A stretch of 8,452 nucleotides of DNA from Bacteroidales bacterium (lineage in GTDB: Bacteria; Bacteroidota; Bacteroidia; Bacteroidales; VadinHA17): assembly GCA_013314865.1 (NCBI GenBank), contig JABUEV010000082.1:1-8452 (forward strand), written 5' to 3'. The position numbers and the translations under genes were made by a program. Below, one piece after another: positions 6,409 through 8,452 of this stretch. The notes beneath the pieces are model-generated. The model made no database searches and was not told the DNA's origin. It was given only the letters and a program-made list of their open reading frames with translations. Within the stretch, counting starts at the first letter, position 1; every line of letters begins with the position of its first letter.

Positions 6409-7023
6409 TCAGTCTTTCAGCATTGTAAGTTCATTAGTATGAGGTTTGAGCTTTAACCCGAAAAAGCCAAGAATAAGGACTCCAACAAAGATATCGAGCA
6501 GTATGCCTATATTTATGAGCATGGGCATTTCATTTCCGACTGCTATTGAAAAGAGAAATACAGAATTTTCAATTATCAGGAATCCGATAAGGTGCGATAT
6601 AATGAGTCTGTGTGTAACAATGAGAAGCAATCCTGTAAACAGGCAGTACAGTGCAGCAGTCATATAGGTGGTGTTTACGAAAGAATTCATAAGGGATTGT
6701 GACAGGATTACACTTATCAGGAGTGCAAGTACCGAAAACAAAAGCAGATAGAAACCAGGCATAGCCTGCCTGTGAACTTTTGTTACCTGCGATACTGTGA
6801 TGATCCGTTTGAGCATATAGGGGATCAGCAATGACTTTATAATTATTGTCTCAGCAACTATAAATAAGAGATTGGCTGTATTGATTTCCTTAAGCTCAAA
6901 AAATGCTATCCCGCACAATAGCAAGCCCTGAAAGGCAATAAGTCTTATATAAATTATCAGACGTTCGGCAGAAGCAAAATATACCAGCGTAATTGCAAAC
7001 AGGACTATAAGGTAGATAATCAT
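6409..7023 (-). CDS. HyfE-like membrane subunit (NuoK-related)
   Basis: Small polytopic membrane subunit, 204 residues with about seven hydrophobic helices. It is close in length to E. coli HyfE and found in the same place, before the HyfF-like gene. Charged residues inside membrane helices are E58 and K63 (FIVAETIIIKSLLIP) and E152 (GFLIIENSVFLF), followed by D177 in NIGILLDIFVGVLILG. The second half resembles NuoK, whose buried glutamates belong to the chain of charged residues that couples the quinone or active-site region to the antiporter subunits. The gene follows the HyfC-like stop by 6 bp with no Shine-Dalgarno sequence. The family call rests on composition, these motifs and gene order. 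Sequence conservation in this family is low, so it is less certain than its neighbours. Confidence 0.85.
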   Translation of the reverse strand: MIIYLIVLFAITLVYFASAERLIIYIRLIAFQGLLLCGIAFFELKEINTANLLFIVAETIIIKSLLIPYMLKRIITVSQVTKVHRQAMPGFYLLLFSVLALLISVILSQSLMNSFVNTTYMTAALYCLFTGLLLIVTHRLIISHLIGFLIIENSVFLFSIAVGNEMPMLINIGILLDIFVGVLILGFFGLKLKPHTNELTMLKD

Positions 7024-7029
7024 ATAAAA

Positions 7030-7965
7030 CTACTGATTGAATTTATTCATGTATATCAGTATAATCACAAAAGCAATCATTGCTATTGCTGAAACTGTCA
7101 GGATGAATTTTGGATTCCTGTTCATTTTATTTCTTGCCCTGAAAGATTCAATCAGTCCGACAGTCACAGCAAAAAGAGCCTGCACAGCCAGAAATAATCC
7201 TGCCTGTACAAAATAATTCATTTGTACTGGTGCTATTATATTATATATAAGGGCACCATATACAGTAAATTTCAGCCATGTTCCCAAATGAATAAGTGCT
7301 TTATCAAATCCGCTGTTATCGAGGATCATTACTTCATGAATCATTGTCAGCTCAAGGTGAGTTTTCGGATCATCAACCGGAACTCTGCTGTTTTCAGTCA
7401 AGGCTACCTGTATAAGCAGATATATTAATATGATGCTGTAAATCAATATGAAATGATTACCTGTCACAAGAAAATAACTGAAAATATCTGAAAATGAAGT
7501 AAATCCTGTAACCATTGCAAAAGAGGCAAGTATTATAAAGAATGCCGGTTCAATCAGCATGGAAAAAAATGCTTCACGGTTTGCACCCATTCCTTCAAAA
7601 CTGCTACCTGTATCAAGTGCGGAAATGATGGCAAAGAATTTACCAAGGGCAAGCATATATGAGAAGAAAACAAAATCTCCTTCGAATGAGACCAATGCCC
7701 CCCTGTTTGCAAAAGGAATTACAAGTGCGGCGCAAATTATTGAGCATAAAGTAATTACCGAGGCAATCTGGAAAATAACCCCGGTTGTACTACTGAAAAC
7801 GCTCCCTTTTTTTAGCAAAACCGCCAAATCCCTGAGAGGCTGAAGAATGCCGGGTCCTTTCCGGCCCGATGCAATACTTTTTGCACGGATAATTATCCCG
7901 GGGAAAAAGAGCGCTGTTATTATTATTAATGCAAAGCCAATCATAATCAGATAATATTCAGCCAT
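7030..7965 (-). CDS. HyfC/HycD/NuoH-like membrane anchor subunit
   Basis: Membrane subunit that joins the peripheral arm to the ion-pumping arm in complex I and group 4 hydrogenases, 311 residues with about eight helices. This is the normal length for HycD/HyfC. Conserved cytoplasmic-loop motifs are all present: ASGRKGPGILQPLRDL (32-47), DTGSSFEGMGANREAFFS (118-135, with acidic D118, E124 and E131), E139, and the strong signature TENSRVPVDDPKTHLELTMI (190-209) with E205 and E211. These acidic residues match the E-channel region of NuoH. The start codon lies inside the end of the HyfB-like gene (19-bp overlap in another frame), typical of a tightly coupled operon. No residue loss is evident, in contrast with the peripheral subunits. 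Confidence 0.94.
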   Translation of the reverse strand: MAEYYLIMIGFALIIITALFFPGIIIRAKSIASGRKGPGILQPLRDLAVLLKKGSVFSSTTGVIFQIASVITLCSIICAALVIPFANRGALVSFEGDFVFFSYMLALGKFFAIISALDTGSSFEGMGANREAFFSMLIEPAFFIILASFAMVTGFTSFSDIFSYFLVTGNHFILIYSIILIYLLIQVALTENSRVPVDDPKTHLELTMIHEVMILDNSGFDKALIHLGTWLKFTVYGALIYNIIAPVQMNYFVQAGLFLAVQALFAVTVGLIESFRARNKMNRNPKFILTVSAIAMIAFVIILIYMNKFNQ

Positions 7966-8452
7966 GTAAGCATAAGCACGACAAGCATGAAAATAAATGC
8001 ATAAAGAATGTAATGCTGAATCCTGCCTGTCTGCATAATCGCTATTCTCTTTAGTAGTCCGGTAATAAAATCCACCGGCATATCAATCAGATATTTTCTG
8101 AAAATGTCATCATTCCTGCTCACAAAACTTCTCGGTTCAGGGAATATTTCTTTTTCACCAATCTCTTTCATTATTTTCTCAGTCTGAAGCAATGGTTTCG
8201 CAAGATGGTTGTAGTTATAAGTATACGAGGTTGCCGTGTACTGGTGTTTGGGACTTACTGCAGTATAGCCGCATCCCCAGGTGGGTCCGTAACTAACGGT
8301 CGTTGACTTCAGGTGGTATTTCCTGTAAACCAGTAAGATAACAACCATGATTATAAAAATCCCGCTGAGAAGACTGATGTTTGAAAGAGATTCAAGAGAC
8401 GAAACCTGAATTAAATATGAATTGTTTATAAGGAAACCGGAAGAGACAATAT
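7947..8452 (-). CDS. HyfB-like (NuoL/antiporter family) subunit, C-terminal part only
   Basis: The frame has no stop up to the right edge of the window (at least 167 residues), so this is the 3' part of a longer gene. The internal Met codon at 8346-8348 is not the start, because hydrophobic coding sequence (LSNISLLSGIFIIM) runs through it. The visible part holds one helix, then the HyfB-type signature GPTWGCGYTAVSPKHQYTATSYTYNYN, a hydrophilic stretch with EPRSFVSRNDD, then MQTGRIQHYILYAFIFMLVVLML, the usual last helix. HyfB is the long NuoL-like pump of Hyf complexes. Its place directly before the HyfC-like gene agrees. The antiporter core with the catalytic Glu and Lys lies outside the window and cannot be judged. 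Confidence 0.9.
   Translation of the reverse strand, partial: IVSSGFLINNSYLIQVSSLESLSNISLLSGIFIIMVVILLVYRKYHLKSTTVSYGPTWGCGYTAVSPKHQYTATSYTYNYNHLAKPLLQTEKIMKEIGEKEIFPEPRSFVSRNDDIFRKYLIDMPVDFITGLLKRIAIMQTGRIQHYILYAFIFMLVVLMLTWLNII

Noticed and set aside
7947..8348. A complete 133-residue protein starting at the ATG at 8348
   Set aside because: The same frame stays open to the window edge and encodes HyfB-like hydrophobic sequence upstream of this Met, so it is an internal codon of a longer gene.
2689..8452. Reading the operon as an active hydrogenase-4 or formate hydrogenlyase
   Set aside because: Gene order fits hyf, but all four NiFe cysteines and most proximal-cluster cysteines are missing, so a hydrogen-evolving enzyme is not supported.

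Overview
The window reads as a moderately AT-rich chromosomal segment, most likely from a member of the Bacteroidota. The support for this is indirect. None of the start codons is preceded by a convincing Shine-Dalgarno sequence. The spacers before starts are A/T-rich, and the protein families fit that phylum. The phylum is an inference, not something proven by a marker gene.

Layout: two + strand genes come first. The first (12-719) is an AlkD-type DNA alkylation-repair HEAT-like protein whose lesion-site residues are intact. The second (764-2455) is a full-length, probably exported gamma-glutamyltransferase-family enzyme. They meet head-on with a long - strand operon that fills the rest of the window (2689-8452) and continues past the right edge. 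The 233-bp convergent spacer (2456-2688) is a mosaic of tandem repeats with periods of 23, 10, 44 and 7 bp. Many of them are variants of a heptamer, roughly GRGCNCA.

The - strand operon encodes a membrane-bound complex of the complex I / group 4 [NiFe]-hydrogenase superfamily with Hyf-like gene order. In transcription order it holds: a HyfB/NuoL-like subunit (only its C-terminus is in the window), a HyfC/NuoH-like subunit, a HyfE/NuoK-like subunit, a HyfF/NuoN-L-like antiporter subunit, a HyfG/NuoCD-like large subunit, and a short protein that appears to fuse a HyfH-like ferredoxin domain to a HyfI/NuoB-like small subunit. Genes overlap or lie 1-15 bp apart, so co-transcription is very likely.

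The main result is that this is not a hydrogenase. All four cysteines that would bind the NiFe centre are replaced (A205, S208, S470, N473). This places it with the 'energy-converting hydrogenase-related' (Ehr) complexes. The small subunit has also lost three of the four cysteines for the proximal (N2-type) iron-sulfur cluster (D136, C139, D203, N233). The fused ferredoxin domain has lost one of its two [4Fe-4S] sites completely while keeping the other complete. The membrane subunits keep their ion-translocation residues. The visible complex therefore looks like an ion-pumping membrane arm attached to a peripheral arm with a single remaining cluster and no recognisable catalytic site. What drives it, or what it senses, cannot be told from this window.
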